Positions 1 to 8,603 are shown, counted from the first letter of the stretch. The stretch is 64,000 nt of DNA from Deltaproteobacteria bacterium (GCA_021824175.1 JAKALP010000007.1:1-64000), one strand, 5' to 3'. Numbers and translations: made by a program. Notes: generated by a model not told the origin, from the letters alone.

Positions 1-2
1 TC

Positions 3-1574
3 TTCATCAACGGCCGGCCCGCGGCCGTGGTCGGCACCATCACCCAGCACTGCGGCGGACGAGGCTTGATCATCGAAGGCAGCTCCACCGTGATCATCGG
101 CGAGCAAACCCCCATCCTGGAACCGGTGGTGCTTACCCAGGCCGCCCCAGCGCAAAGCCCAGCGTCTGTTGTAACCAGCAAAGCGCGCACCCCCGCCGTG
201 CCCACGCCCCCAACACCGCCTGCGCCCGCGCCGGCAGCCACAACCTCGGCTGGTCAAACCAGCCAAGGATCAACCACTCCCAGATCAACCCCCACCCCCA
301 AACCCGAACTGGTCCTGGGCCTCTTCTTCGACGGCACCGACAACAACATGCTGGCCGATCCGCCGGAGAAGCATACCAATGTGGCGAAACTTTGGGGGCT
401 TTATAACAGCGAAACAACCAACAGCTTTGTCAGAATTCCAATTTATATCCAAGGCGTTGGTACAAAGGCGGTGTATGTTGCTGGGGGAGGGGTTGAGAAA
501 AATACCTCTGTGTTAGGCTTGGCCATGGGCTTGGGGCCCTATGGCGCAGACGGCCGGCTCAAAGAGGCGCGGCAAAAGCTTATTAAGCATCTTAAAGACT
601 TTATTAGCGCATATGGTGGGCCACCTGAAACAGTAATCTTTGATGTCTTCGGCTTCAGCCGCGGCGCCATGCTGGCGCGCCACTTTGTCAATATGGTTTC
701 CGATGGCCTGCCTGATTTGAAGTGTGACCCCAAGGAGGTACGCCCAGTCATCCAACCCTGCTTGCGCCAAACCATCAAGCGTATCCCCCAGGATCCGAGC
801 GATCCTACCGCGCCAGCGGAGGTGCCCGCCCTTTTTCCGCGCTTGAATGCCAAGGTACGGGTAAGATTTTTAGGCATTTTTGATTCCGTGGGATCTTTCT
901 ATATGGCGGGCAATGCAGATGAGGGTTTTGTCAACCCGCACTTGGCGGCCGATTCGGCCGAACTTATCTACCACCCCGTGGCCCGCAACGAGATCCGCCA
1001 CTATTTCCCCCTGACAAGCATTTGCCCCTCTATCCAATCGCCGCCGGCCAATTTTGTGGAAGAGATGTTTTATGGTGCTCATTCCGATGTCGGCGGCGGC
1101 TATGACAGCCAACCGGAGCGGGTATTGGTGCTGGACGAAGTTGAGCCGCCGGCCATAAGCCGCGAGTACTCTTCTTGGAATGACCGCATGCGGGCCAAAG
1201 CCCGCGCCAATGGATGGACTTTGGAGTTGAGGAACGGACATGCATACTTTTTCGAACTCCGCCACACTCGGCCAGAGCTTTCCCGAGTAGCCCTGCGCGC
1301 CATGCATGCCAAGGCCGCTGCCCAAGGGGTGCCATTAAGAAAAATTGATAGCAAAGATTTTGTACCCGCCGATCTGGAGAGCCTGGTAGCCAGGGCCTCT
1401 GGCGGAGATGCCATAGCCGAGCAGCAGATGGCCGGCCAATTCATCCACACATCCCACAACCCATTTGAACCATCCAATGTGCCCGAAGAGAACGGCAAAC
1501 GCCGGATATTTCCAAATCAACCGGCAAAGGCCATCCGCGTGGTATCGGTTCAAGCAGCGAGGAAGCATCCATGA
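3..1574 (+). CDS. PAAR-DUF2235 (Tle1-like) type VI secretion phospholipase effector, 5' end outside window
   Basis: The reading frame is open from base 3, so the true start lies upstream; 523 residues are visible. The first 35 residues (INGRPAAVVG, then GSSTVIIGEQTPI) match the end of a PAAR spike-tip domain. A Pro/Thr/Ala-rich linker follows, then a DUF2235 alpha/beta hydrolase: LFFDGTDNN, the nucleophile elbow GFSRGA (Ser codon at 657), FLGIFDSV (acid) and GAHSDVGGGY (His). This set is the hallmark of Tle1-type phospholipases delivered by type VI secretion. Family knowledge: they attack phospholipids of rival cells and are neutralised by an adjacent immunity lipoprotein. The stop codon overlaps the next gene (ATGA), fitting an effector-immunity pair. 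No other T6SS gene is in the window. Function is inferred from motifs; substrate and phospholipase class are unknown. Confidence 0.85.
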   Translation, partial: FINGRPAAVVGTITQHCGGRGLIIEGSSTVIIGEQTPILEPVVLTQAAPAQSPASVVTSKARTPAVPTPPTPPAPAPAATTSAGQTSQGSTTPRSTPTPKPELVLGLFFDGTDNNMLADPPEKHTNVAKLWGLYNSETTNSFVRIPIYIQGVGTKAVYVAGGGVEKNTSVLGLAMGLGPYGADGRLKEARQKLIKHLKDFISAYGGPPETVIFDVFGFSRGAMLARHFVNMVSDGLPDLKCDPKEVRPVIQPCLRQTIKRIPQDPSDPTAPAEVPALFPRLNAKVRVRFLGIFDSVGSFYMAGNADEGFVNPHLAADSAELIYHPVARNEIRHYFPLTSICPSIQSPPANFVEEMFYGAHSDVGGGYDSQPERVLVLDEVEPPAISREYSSWNDRMRAKARANGWTLELRNGHAYFFELRHTRPELSRVALRAMHAKAAAQGVPLRKIDSKDFVPADLESLVARASGGDAIAEQQMAGQFIHTSHNPFEPSNVPEENGKRRIFPNQPAKAIRVVSVQAARKHP

Positions 1575-2125
1575 GAAGAGGTTTGTTTCCTATACTGATG
1601 ATGTTGTTGCTATCGGGCAGCAGCTTGACCCTGACCGGATGCCCACTATTTTCGAAACCAATAAGATTTGATGTGGCCTGGGCCACCCCCCAGGGTGAAC
1701 CTGTGTATATTGAGGATTCTGTTTATGATGATTCATGGCGTTTTTCTTCCGGAATACTTTCATGTTGTTGGAAAAAAGCTAGTAAGATTGCTGTATTAGC
1801 CCCACCCTTTCCACCAGTGCCGCATAAGGTACGCATCCGCTGGTTTAACTACAAGCAGCAGAAGTATTATGAAGCCACGGTCCCTCTGCCCCAAGACAGT
1901 AAGAAGATCATGCTTTCCCTGCCAAATCCAGATAAGGATAATCTAATTATCACAACTGGCGTGCAGCCCGATGGCCAAGCGGTGGTGTGGTTTTCCGATG
2001 GCTTGTCCGAACATTCAGGTACCTGGATCGAAGTGGGCCGCGCCCAGGCCAAAGAGGTGCCGGGCGATCCCAACGACCATAAAGCCCAGACCGAAGAGAT
2101 GCGGGAGCTTGGAGAAATTCCGTGA
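1571..2125 (+). CDS. Putative lipoprotein, candidate immunity protein of the Tle1-like effector
   Basis: 184 residues. The N-terminus has a short basic start, a hydrophobic stretch and a lipobox-like LTGC (Cys at residue 24), so it is predicted to be a lipoprotein exposed to the periplasm. The mid region (SCCWKKASKIAVLAP followed by HKVRIRWFNYKQQKYYEA) resembles the DUF3304/DUF2931 lipoprotein families that accompany Tle effectors, but the match is by eye only. It overlaps the effector stop by four bases (ATGA), implying translational coupling. A periplasmic lipoprotein next to a phospholipase effector is the expected location for an immunity factor. The family assignment is uncertain; the lipoprotein and coupling calls are stronger. 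Confidence 0.7.
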   Translation: MRRGLFPILMMLLLSGSSLTLTGCPLFSKPIRFDVAWATPQGEPVYIEDSVYDDSWRFSSGILSCCWKKASKIAVLAPPFPPVPHKVRIRWFNYKQQKYYEATVPLPQDSKKIMLSLPNPDKDNLIITTGVQPDGQAVVWFSDGLSEHSGTWIEVGRAQAKEVPGDPNDHKAQTEEMRELGEIP

Positions 2126-2248
2126 AGAACGCAGCAATTCTGCGTGAAACGACCCAGCGCGACGAATTTGGGATTGCAGCAGTGGAATAGTCCAAATCCA
2201 CGGACATTCAGCATGCAGGGAAGATGTGTATTTGCCCTGACCTGTAAA

Positions 2249-2318
2249 TTGAAGGCTGAAGGTTCGTATGGCGGACCGCCGCCAGGCGGCCCCTTCAACC
2301 TTCAGTCTTCAGCCTTGA
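2249..2318. repeat. Period-7 stutter hairpin between lipoprotein gene and pheT
   Basis: The 5' arm reads GAAGGCT then GAAGGTT (2251-2264). The 3' arm (2297-2318) reads, on the opposite strand, AAGGCTG, AAGACTG, AAGGTT, so both arms are tandem copies of a seven-base unit and are inverted to each other. The interior has its own GGCGG-A-CCGCC palindrome. It lies between two convergent genes, so it could also end transcription, but there is no clear T-run. Confidence 0.7.
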
Positions 2319-2319
2319 T

Positions 2320-4737
2320 CTATTGCCCTTGCAATTGAGCTTTGAAGTGCTCCATCAGGTGGCTGGCGATGCGCATGTGCAGCTCATTGACCGTAGCATC
2401 TTCCAAAGTGGTTTCGGCTGAACGGTAAACCATGCGCAACGACACGCTCTTGCGGCCGGTGGCTATGGGCTGGCCTGAAAAGACGGCCACCAGCCGTACT
2501 TCTTCCATCAGGGGCTCATCCATCCGGCGCACATGGGCCAGCAGTGCATCGGCTTCCAGGTCCTGATTCACGATGAGAGAGAGATCCCGTGTGGTGGAGG
2601 GATATTTGGGCAAGGGCTGGGATTGGGTTGCCTCGGGGATATGGGCTCCCAGGCGCAACATTTCCAATTCGAAGATAAATACTTCCTGGCGCAAATCGTA
2701 GGCTGCGAGCACCTGGGGATGCACCTGGCCGATGAGTCCGATCTGATCTTCTCCACAAAGAATTTGGGCGCTGGCGCCGGGTTGGGTGTAGAAGCATTGT
2801 GCTTTGTCGAGACGGGTGAACCGCACCGCGCCCAGGCGCAGCCCATCGAGCAACCCTTCCACGGCCCCCTTGAGATCATAGAAGTCACAGGGTTCGGATT
2901 TGGCATCCCAATGCAGCTCCGCGCGGTCGCCGGTCCACAGGCCGGCCAACATTTCAATTTCATCGGGCTGGGCATTGCTGCCGTTGCTGATGAAGATTTT
3001 GCCGGTTTCAAACAGCTTCAGGTTGCGGTTTTGGCGCGCCATGTTGCGCTTCATGGTTTCAAGCAGACCGGGCACCAGGCTGGTGCGCATCACGGCCTGA
3101 TCTTCGCTCAAGGGGTTGAGCACCGCCAGCTGGCGGCAGCGGGCATCGCTTTCCGGCAAGCGCAGCCGCCGGCAGGAATCGGGGTGGATGAAGCTGTAAT
3201 TGATGGCTTCGGTGAAGCCCATGCCGGTCAGTAAATCACGAATACGCCGGCGCTGACTCAATAATTTGGGTTCCGCCTGCCCCTCGGCCGACATGGCCGG
3301 GAAGGTGACCGGAATCTGATCGTAACCGGCTCGCCGCGCCACCTCTTCCATGAGATCCTCGGGGCGGCTGACATCCACCCGGAAGCTGGGCACCTCAACG
3401 AGCAGGGTGTTGTCTTTGCCGGCCTTGGCCTTGAATTCGATGGCATTGAGCAGCCGGGCCATTTCGGCGCGCGGCATGCCGGTGCCCAGCAACCGGTTGG
3501 CGGCGGCCACGCTCAGGGTGATGGCGGGCGCTTGGGGCAGATCGTATTTGACATCGATGCAGCCCTCCACCAATCGCCCCCTTGCTAGTTGGGTGATCAG
3601 TTGGGCGCAGCGATCCAACGCGTAGAGTGTGCCCTGGGGGTCCACGCCGCGCTCGAAACGGTGGGAGGCGTCCGTCTTAAGCCCCAGGACCTTGGCGGTT
3701 TTGCGGATGCTGATGGGATTGAAATAGGCGCTCTCGATCAAAACGCGGCTGGTGCCGGTTTCGATCTCGGAATTCAAGCCGCCCATGACCCCGCCCACGG
3801 CCACTGGCCGTTGGCCGTCGCAGATCATCAGCATATGGGAATTGAGCCGGCGTTCCTTGCCGTCTAAAGTAGTAAAAAACTCGCCTTCGGCGGCGGTGCG
3901 CACCACGATGCGGTTTTCCGCCAGATGGTCAAAATCAAAGGCGTGCAGGGGCTGGCCGGTTTCCATCATGATGTAATTGGTGACATCCACGATATTATTG
4001 ATGGGGCGCAATCCCACGGAGTTCAAGCGATCCTGCAACCAGAAGGGCGACGGACCGACCTTGACGTTTTCCACCAGCCGCGCCGCATACCGCGGGCAGT
4101 GTTCCGGGGATTGGATGGTCACCGAGGTCAGATCTTCGATGCGGCCTCTGGCTTTGGGCAGGCGCGCCTTGGGACGCTTCACCCGCACGCCCTGAAATCC
4201 GGCGATCTCCCGGGCAATGCCGATCAGGCTCAGACAATCGGCGCGGTTGGGTGTCAGGCTGACCTCCAGAACCATATCGGAAAGTCCCAATGCCCGGTTC
4301 AACGCTTGGCCGTCCGTCAGATTCGGGTCCAGGGCCATCAACCCGGCCCGATCCGGCCCCAGGCCCAGTTCGGCTTGGCTGCACAACATGCCTTGGGAGC
4401 GCTGGCCGCGGATCTCGCCCTCTTTAACCGTCATTCCGCCGAGAAGCTCGCAACCCGGCAAGGCCAAAGGCGCCAGCATCCCCTGGGCCGCGTTGGGCGC
4501 GCCGCAAACGACCTGAAAGCTCGTGCCGCCGGCTTGAACCGTGCACAGTTTCAGTTTGTCGGCATTGGGATGGGGCGCAACGGCCGCGATGCGCGCTACC
4601 ACGACCTTGGCCAGGTAGGCATAGCGATCCTCTACCCCTTCCACTTCCAGACCGGTCATGGTCAACATGTGGGCCAGTTGGTCCACCGGCATCTGGACAG
4701 GCACATACTCGCTGAGCCAGCTTAAGCTTACCTTCAT
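2320..4737 (-). CDS. pheT: Phenylalanyl-tRNA synthetase beta subunit
   Basis: 805 residues, normal length for bacterial PheT. The N-terminus MKVSLSWLSEYVP is typical. Visible domains: tRNA-binding EMAP/OB fold (about 40-150), B3/4 editing domain (about 210-400), B5 domain (about 405-475), catalytic-like core and a C-terminal anticodon-binding FDX-ACB domain (LPKYPSTTRDLSLIVN to the end). With PheS it forms the alpha2-beta2 enzyme that charges tRNA-Phe and edits mischarged Tyr. A TTG six bases upstream would overlap pheS, but the ATG at 4737 fits the conserved start and has an AAGG ribosome site about ten bases before it. It is the last gene of infC-rpmI-rplT-pheS-pheT. Confidence 0.97.
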   Translation of the reverse strand: MKVSLSWLSEYVPVQMPVDQLAHMLTMTGLEVEGVEDRYAYLAKVVVARIAAVAPHPNADKLKLCTVQAGGTSFQVVCGAPNAAQGMLAPLALPGCELLGGMTVKEGEIRGQRSQGMLCSQAELGLGPDRAGLMALDPNLTDGQALNRALGLSDMVLEVSLTPNRADCLSLIGIAREIAGFQGVRVKRPKARLPKARGRIEDLTSVTIQSPEHCPRYAARLVENVKVGPSPFWLQDRLNSVGLRPINNIVDVTNYIMMETGQPLHAFDFDHLAENRIVVRTAAEGEFFTTLDGKERRLNSHMLMICDGQRPVAVGGVMGGLNSEIETGTSRVLIESAYFNPISIRKTAKVLGLKTDASHRFERGVDPQGTLYALDRCAQLITQLARGRLVEGCIDVKYDLPQAPAITLSVAAANRLLGTGMPRAEMARLLNAIEFKAKAGKDNTLLVEVPSFRVDVSRPEDLMEEVARRAGYDQIPVTFPAMSAEGQAEPKLLSQRRRIRDLLTGMGFTEAINYSFIHPDSCRRLRLPESDARCRQLAVLNPLSEDQAVMRTSLVPGLLETMKRNMARQNRNLKLFETGKIFISNGSNAQPDEIEMLAGLWTGDRAELHWDAKSEPCDFYDLKGAVEGLLDGLRLGAVRFTRLDKAQCFYTQPGASAQILCGEDQIGLIGQVHPQVLAAYDLRQEVFIFELEMLRLGAHIPEATQSQPLPKYPSTTRDLSLIVNQDLEADALLAHVRRMDEPLMEEVRLVAVFSGQPIATGRKSVSLRMVYRSAETTLEDATVNELHMRIASHLMEHFKAQLQGQ

Positions 4738-4739
4738 AA

Positions 4740-5762
4740 TCAAAATTGCCTTAAGAACCGCAGATCATTCTCAAAATATTTGCGGATATCGTCTACGCCG
4801 AACTTGAGCATGGTGATGCGCTCCACCCCCATGCCAAAAGCAAAGCCCGTGTAGCGCGTGGTGTCGTATCCCACATTTTCCAACACGGCCGGGTGCACCA
4901 TGCCCGATCCCAGGATTTCCAGCCAGCCGGTCTGTTTGCACACCCGGCACCCTTTGCCGCGACAGATTACGCACTGGATGTCCACTTCGGCGCTGGGTTC
5001 GGTAAAGGGGAAAAAGCTGGGCCGGAATCGTAACCGGGTTTGGGGATCAAACATCTGGTGCACGAATTCGGTCAGGGTGCCTTTAAGGTCGCCGAAGGAG
5101 ACCTTCTCATCCACCAACAACCCCTCTACCTGGTGAAACATGGGGGTGTGGGTGATATCCGAGTCGCAACGGTACACCTTGCCCGGCGCAATGATGCGCA
5201 CCGGCGGCCGGCGTTTTTCCATGACTCGTGGCTGAGTAGGTGAAGTATGGGTGCGCAGGACGATATCCTCGGAGACATAGAAGGTATCCTGCATATCCCT
5301 GGCCGGATGATTTTTGGGTATGTTGAGGGCTTCGAAGTTGTAGTAATCGCTCTCGACTTCCGGCCCCTCCACGACTTCAAACCCCATACGGGTGAAGATG
5401 TCGCAAATGCGGTAGGCGATCTGGGTCAAGGGGTGCAAGGCGCCGGGCGCGGTTTTGCGACCCGGTAAAGACACATCGATGGCGTCCTTGCGCTCGGCGG
5501 CGGCCGATTCGATCCGTGCCATGGCCGCTTGGCAGGCCGCTTCGATCTGCTGCTTGACCTGGTTGGCGCGCCGGCCGGCAGCTGGGCGCTCTTCCGGGGG
5601 CAGCAGGGCCACGGACCGCAGGAATTGGGTGATCACTCCCTTGCGACCGAGGTATTTGGTGTTGAGTTCCTGGACCGCATCGCTGGTCGTGGCGGCCTCC
5701 ACCTCTTTAAGTGCGGCCACGCAAATTTGATCGATGGTTGGCTCCACTGGTGATTGCTCCAC
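4740..5762 (-). CDS. pheS: Phenylalanyl-tRNA synthetase alpha subunit
   Basis: 340 residues, the usual PheS length. The N-terminal coiled-coil tRNA-binding region (LNTKYLGRKGVITQFLRS, PPEERPAAG, DVSLPGR) is followed by the class II catalytic core: motif 2 region APGKVYRCDSDITHTPMFHQ and motif 3 GFAFGMGVERI. The assigned start is GTG; an in-frame TGA lies shortly upstream, so this GTG or the next GTG five codons on are the only options. pheT begins two bases after its stop. The gene is preceded by a 231-base structured leader that may control it separately from rplT. Confidence 0.96.
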   Translation of the reverse strand: MEQSPVEPTIDQICVAALKEVEAATTSDAVQELNTKYLGRKGVITQFLRSVALLPPEERPAAGRRANQVKQQIEAACQAAMARIESAAAERKDAIDVSLPGRKTAPGALHPLTQIAYRICDIFTRMGFEVVEGPEVESDYYNFEALNIPKNHPARDMQDTFYVSEDIVLRTHTSPTQPRVMEKRRPPVRIIAPGKVYRCDSDITHTPMFHQVEGLLVDEKVSFGDLKGTLTEFVHQMFDPQTRLRFRPSFFPFTEPSAEVDIQCVICRGKGCRVCKQTGWLEILGSGMVHPAVLENVGYDTTRYTGFAFGMGVERITMLKFGVDDIRKYFENDLRFLRQF

Positions 5763-5993
5763 TGGCGATATCCCGGATGGTCATTGGGTTCGGCTCTTGA
5801 TCGCCGGCTCTTTGATCTTGGCCCCTTGCGCGGCCTGCATCCTGGCAGGGACACACGAAGCAGAAGAGACCAAAAACAGAGCCTAAGGCTTTTTTGCCGA
5901 GCGGGGTTTCCTTAAGCGTTTGATTGACTCGGAGGAGCTGTCAAACGCCAGCGGCATAGTCGGCGGCCTTAGGCTTCGTTTTGCGCCCGGCGG
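5763..5993 (-). promoter_or_regulatory. Structured leader between rplT and pheS, possible attenuator
   Basis: Read on the minus strand, an outer stem pairs 5976-5966 with 5890-5881 (ten exact pairs, GCCTTAGGCT on the 3' side), enclosing an inner perfect eight-pair stem GCGTTTGA/TCAAACGC (5948-5941 with 5923-5916). The outer stem is followed three bases later by five Ts, giving an attenuator- or terminator-like layout. No Phe-rich leader peptide and no T-box element was recognised. The structure is seen in the sequence; regulation of pheST is inferred. Confidence 0.5.
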
Positions 5994-6341
5994 CTATTGT
6001 TGCGCGGCCAGGGCGGCGACCTTGGTAAAACCGGTGGGGTCGGATACGGCAAGCTCAGCCAGAACCTTACGGTCCAGAGTCACATTGGCTTTCTTCAATC
6101 CGCTGATCAGCTTGCTGTAAGACATATCGTTCATATGGGCCGCGGCGTTGATGCGCACAATCCAGAGCCGTCTGAAATCCCGCTTGCGGTTGCGGCGGTC
6201 ACGATAGGAATACCTCAGCGCTCTGTCCAGGGTGTTGGCCGCCATGCGATAGAGCTTGCTGCGGGCCCCCCGGAAACCTTTGGCCAGCTTAAGCACTTTG
6301 GCGCGCCGGTGCCGGGCCTTAAATCCTCTTTTGATCCGCAT
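5994..6341 (-). CDS. rplT: 50S ribosomal protein L20
   Basis: 115 residues, the standard length for L20, with the diagnostic N-terminus [18 protein letters not shown] and the core [11 protein letters not shown]20 binds 23S rRNA early in large-subunit assembly, and in other bacteria it represses its own operon by binding the leader mRNA. It follows rpmI by 11 bases in the infC-rpmI-rplT order found in most bacteria. The spacer downstream to pheS is long and structured, so pheST may be expressed at a different level. Confidence 0.98.
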   Translation of the reverse strand: MRIKRGFKARHRRAKVLKLAKGFRGARSKLYRMAANTLDRALRYSYRDRRNRKRDFRRLWIVRINAAAHMNDMSYSKLISGLKKANVTLDRKVLAELAVSDPTGFTKVAALAAQQ

Positions 6342-6352
6342 TTTCTTTCTCC

Positions 6353-6550
6353 TTATCCGTTGGGCAGCAGGCGACGCAGCTCTTTCATATCGCTGGTTTT
6401 GATGGTCTGCTCCATCCGCAGCCGACGTTTGCGTTTCGGGCTTTTGCTCGTCAGAATGTGGCTGGCATGCGATTTGGAAAAGACATATTTGCCTGTTCCG
6501 GTCTTGCGGAACCGCTTGGCAGCCGATCGGTTGGTTTTGATTTTGGGCAT
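6353..6550 (-). CDS. rpmI: 50S ribosomal protein L35
   Basis: 65 residues, normal for L35. The start was set at the ATG giving [14 protein letters not shown], the conserved N-terminus, and this ATG has an AGGAG site about nine bases upstream; seven extra codons are open further upstream but do not belong to the family. L35 is a small basic protein of the large ribosomal subunit. It is cotranscribed with infC and rplT. Confidence 0.97.
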   Translation of the reverse strand: MPKIKTNRSAAKRFRKTGTGKYVFSKSHASHILTSKSPKRKRRLRMEQTIKTSDMKELRRLLPNG

Positions 6551-6783
6551 GGTCCTTTTCTCCTCATTCAATGTCTTTATCGAATGTCTCGTTCGATAAC
6601 CGTTCTTCGTGGCCCCTTGACTGTCTGCGCTCCAAAAAACGAAGGCGCGAGCACCGGGAACAGACTCCGGCCCACACCAAAAGGGGCTTTACAGTCTCTC
6701 CGTACATTTCAACGGCGCTCGAACGAGCCATTGCCTCGCCTCATCCAGTGGGCGAGATCAATCGTGCTTAAGTTAAGTACTTA
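6551..6783 (-). other. infC-rpmI intergenic region with possible L20-type leader
   Basis: 233 bases without a gene inside an operon whose other ribosomal-protein spacer (rpmI-rplT) is only 11 bases. The minus strand contains several short GC-rich complementary segments (for example TCGCCC near 6745 with GGCGA), which would allow folding. In many bacteria this position carries the RNA site through which L20 represses rpmI-rplT. I could not recognise the L20 pseudoknot itself, so this is a positional suggestion only. Confidence 0.3.
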
Positions 6784-7311
6784 CTACTTTGGCGCCAATA
6801 TCATCATCATGGTGCGCCCTTCGAATTTGGGCAACTGCTCCACGATGGCAAACTCAGTGACTTGGGTTGCGATCTGATCGAGCAGTTCTTTGCCCTTGTC
6901 TGATAGGGCAATCTCCCTGCCCCTGAACATGACCGTTACCTTCACCTTGTCCTTGCGCTCCAGAAACTTTTTGATGTGGCCCAACTTGGTCTGCAAATCG
7001 TGCTCGCCGGTCTTGGGGCGCACCTTGATCTCCTTGAGCTGAAAGGTGGCTTGTTTCTTTTTGGCCTCATGCTGCTTCTTGGTCTGCTCGTACTTGTAAC
7101 GGCCGTAATCCATGATCTTGCACACCGGCGGTTTGGCGGTGGGCGAAACCTCGACGAGATCCAGTCCGAATTCAGCCGCAGCGGTCAGCGCCTGTTGAAT
7201 GGTCAAAATGCCGAGTTGCTGACCGTCTGGATCGATGACGCGAACCTCCCTGGCTCGAATGCCTTGGTTCAACCGTGTGCGTTGGGTCTGGTCTTCCTTT
7301 ACCTGAGCTAT
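6784..7311 (-). CDS. infC: Translation initiation factor IF-3, probable ATA start
   Basis: The body (RVIDPDGQQLGILTIQQAL, VEVSPTAKPPVCKIMDYG, then the C-terminal domain with VKVTVMFRGREIA) is IF-3. If the TTG at 7272 were the start, there would be no ribosome site and the usual N-terminal residues would be missing. Extending in frame gives I-A-Q-V-K-E-D-Q before LNQGIRAREV. The first codon, ATA at 7311-7309, is placed seven bases after a near-perfect AGGAGG. infC is known for rare start codons (AUU in E. coli) that let IF-3 repress its own translation. With this start the protein has 175 residues, a typical length. It is first in the infC-rpmI-rplT-pheST set. Confidence 0.93.
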   Translation of the reverse strand: MAQVKEDQTQRTRLNQGIRAREVRVIDPDGQQLGILTIQQALTAAAEFGLDLVEVSPTAKPPVCKIMDYGRYKYEQTKKQHEAKKKQATFQLKEIKVRPKTGEHDLQTKLGHIKKFLERKDKVKVTVMFRGREIALSDKGKELLDQIATQVTEFAIVEQLPKFEGRTMMMILAPK

Positions 7312-7318
7312 GCCAACA

Positions 7319-7326
7319 CCTCCTCG
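7319..7326 (-). promoter_or_regulatory. Strong Shine-Dalgarno that fixes the infC start at ATA
   Basis: On the minus strand the bases GAGGAGGTGTTGGC precede ATA-GCT-CAG. The AGGAGG core sits seven bases before the ATA codon at 7311, ideal spacing, whereas the nearest common start codon (TTG 7272) has no such site. This is the main argument for a non-canonical infC start. Confidence 0.8.
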
Positions 7327-7479
7327 AAAGCGGGTTAACGCTTTGTGGTCCTATGGCTGAATCGCAGTGTAGCTCTTTGAAATCAGCCGTGATTTACCGC
7401 GGACCGTACTTTTTGAAGTCCCATCTCCTTATATAAACGCCCATGGTTTTGCAAGCGAAAACTGCTTTACCCACACCTA

Positions 7480-7983
7480 TTATGATTGGGTCAGGGTATA
7501 TTGTGCCAGTAGACTACCCCGCCAATAGTCGAGGTGGGCGCGCCCAAAAAATTCTTTGAACAGGATTAGGCTCTCACGACGGCAGATTCCCGGGATGATA
7601 CCGATGCGATTATCCCGATAAAGCGCCGGCCACCCCGACCGATCGCAATGGGCCGCTCCGCCCATGGCATCTTCATAGGCATAGACCAGGGTACCGAGGC
7701 GGCTGAGCAAAATAGCGCTGAAGCACATCAGGCACGGCTCCAGGGTGGCGTAAAGGGTCATCCGGGTCCGATCCCCGAAGTCGACTTTCTTTTCCAGTTC
7801 ACGTAACACAATCATCTCGGCATGATCAATTTCACTGGCCATGGGCTGGGCGGAATTGATGCGCCGGCCCTGGGCGATCACCTGACCGTCATAGACCACG
7901 ATACAACCCACGGGGAATTCATCGGCATCCAAGGCTTGCTGAGCCAGATCCAAGGCTTGGCGCATATATATTTGGTGATTCAT
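7480..7983 (-). CDS. Nucleoside/tRNA adenosine deaminase-like protein (CDA fold)
   Basis: 167 residues. The zinc-dependent deaminase motifs are complete: the HAE motif in EIDHAEMIV carries the zinc ligand and catalytic Glu, and TLEPCLMCFSAIL is the PCxxC motif. The overall layout (MRQALDLAQQALDADEFPVGCIVV) is that of the TadA/nucleoside deaminase branch. It could deaminate the wobble adenosine of tRNA-Arg, but the C-terminal half (YALYRDNRIGIIPGICRRESLILFKEFF) departs from classical TadA, so a free nucleoside or base substrate is also possible. A second deaminase of a different branch lies at 29.5 kb. Confidence 0.85.
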   Translation of the reverse strand: MNHQIYMRQALDLAQQALDADEFPVGCIVVYDGQVIAQGRRINSAQPMASEIDHAEMIVLRELEKKVDFGDRTRMTLYATLEPCLMCFSAILLSRLGTLVYAYEDAMGGAAHCDRSGWPALYRDNRIGIIPGICRRESLILFKEFFGRAHLDYWRGSLLAQYTLTQS

Positions 7984-8036
7984 TGGGTACGATCACTCCT
8001 GCTGACTTTGGCCTCAATGTCGCCCTTGTCAGCGTT

Positions 8037-8603
8037 TTACTTCCTGCTTTGCTCCCAACGGCAGACAGTACTGTCGCATGGGCAACGGTCATCGACCTCA
8101 AAGGCCATCACGATCCGGGCCTCTTTTTGCCCCCGCTCCGGCGCAATCGTTTCCCATACCCAATCCTCCAATATCTGGCTGAGCTCATCATGTGAGGGGA
8201 TCTGTTCAAGTCCCGACGCGACCACTTTGCCGGTTCGGCCGTCGAGAATATCGGCCGTTTCCCCATTGGTAACCACTACTACCGGGATCTGATATGGTGC
8301 CGCCAAGCGCGCCAGAGCCAACGCCGGCCGGTGGCGGGTCACCAGGGAGCCGGGGCCATAATGGATCAAGATTGCGGCCCGGCCGTCGATATTACAAATA
8401 AAGGTCACCGGCACCCGGGCGCATTTATGATCTGCCTGGACCGTCACCGAATGGGCCGCCAGGATATCCGTCTGGGGATACCCCTTGGTCAGCACCAGCA
8501 GCCGGGCGATTTTCTGGCGGTAGCGCTCATCATGCGTATCATCGATCATCCGGCCACTGAGAAAATCGGTTAACTGGCCCAAAATGAGATGGTGATCGTT
8601 CAT
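8037..8603 (-). CDS. Type I restriction R-subunit N-terminal-like (HSDR_N) domain protein
   Basis: 188 residues from the ATG at 8603; upstream codons in the same frame run into divergent-promoter DNA and were discarded, and GGAAAGG lies before the chosen ATG. The sequence (YRQKIARLLVLTKGYPQTDI, then VTFICNIDGRAAILIHYGPG and PVVVVTNGETADILDGRTG) matches the stand-alone HSDR_N_2 family, which has a nuclease-like fold, common in Desulfobacterota. No helicase or methylase partner is near, so it is not part of a visible restriction system. It precedes the deaminase gene by 53 bases on the same strand and diverges from the dGTPase-like gene. Function unknown. Confidence 0.75.
   Translation of the reverse strand: MNDHHLILGQLTDFLSGRMIDDTHDERYRQKIARLLVLTKGYPQTDILAAHSVTVQADHKCARVPVTFICNIDGRAAILIHYGPGSLVTRHRPALALARLAAPYQIPVVVVTNGETADILDGRTGKVVASGLEQIPSHDELSQILEDWVWETIAPERGQKEARIVMAFEVDDRCPCDSTVCRWEQSRK

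Noticed and set aside
5763-5993. T-box riboswitch before pheS
   Set aside because: No T-box core (TGGNACCGCG) or stem I features could be found; only nested hairpins are visible.
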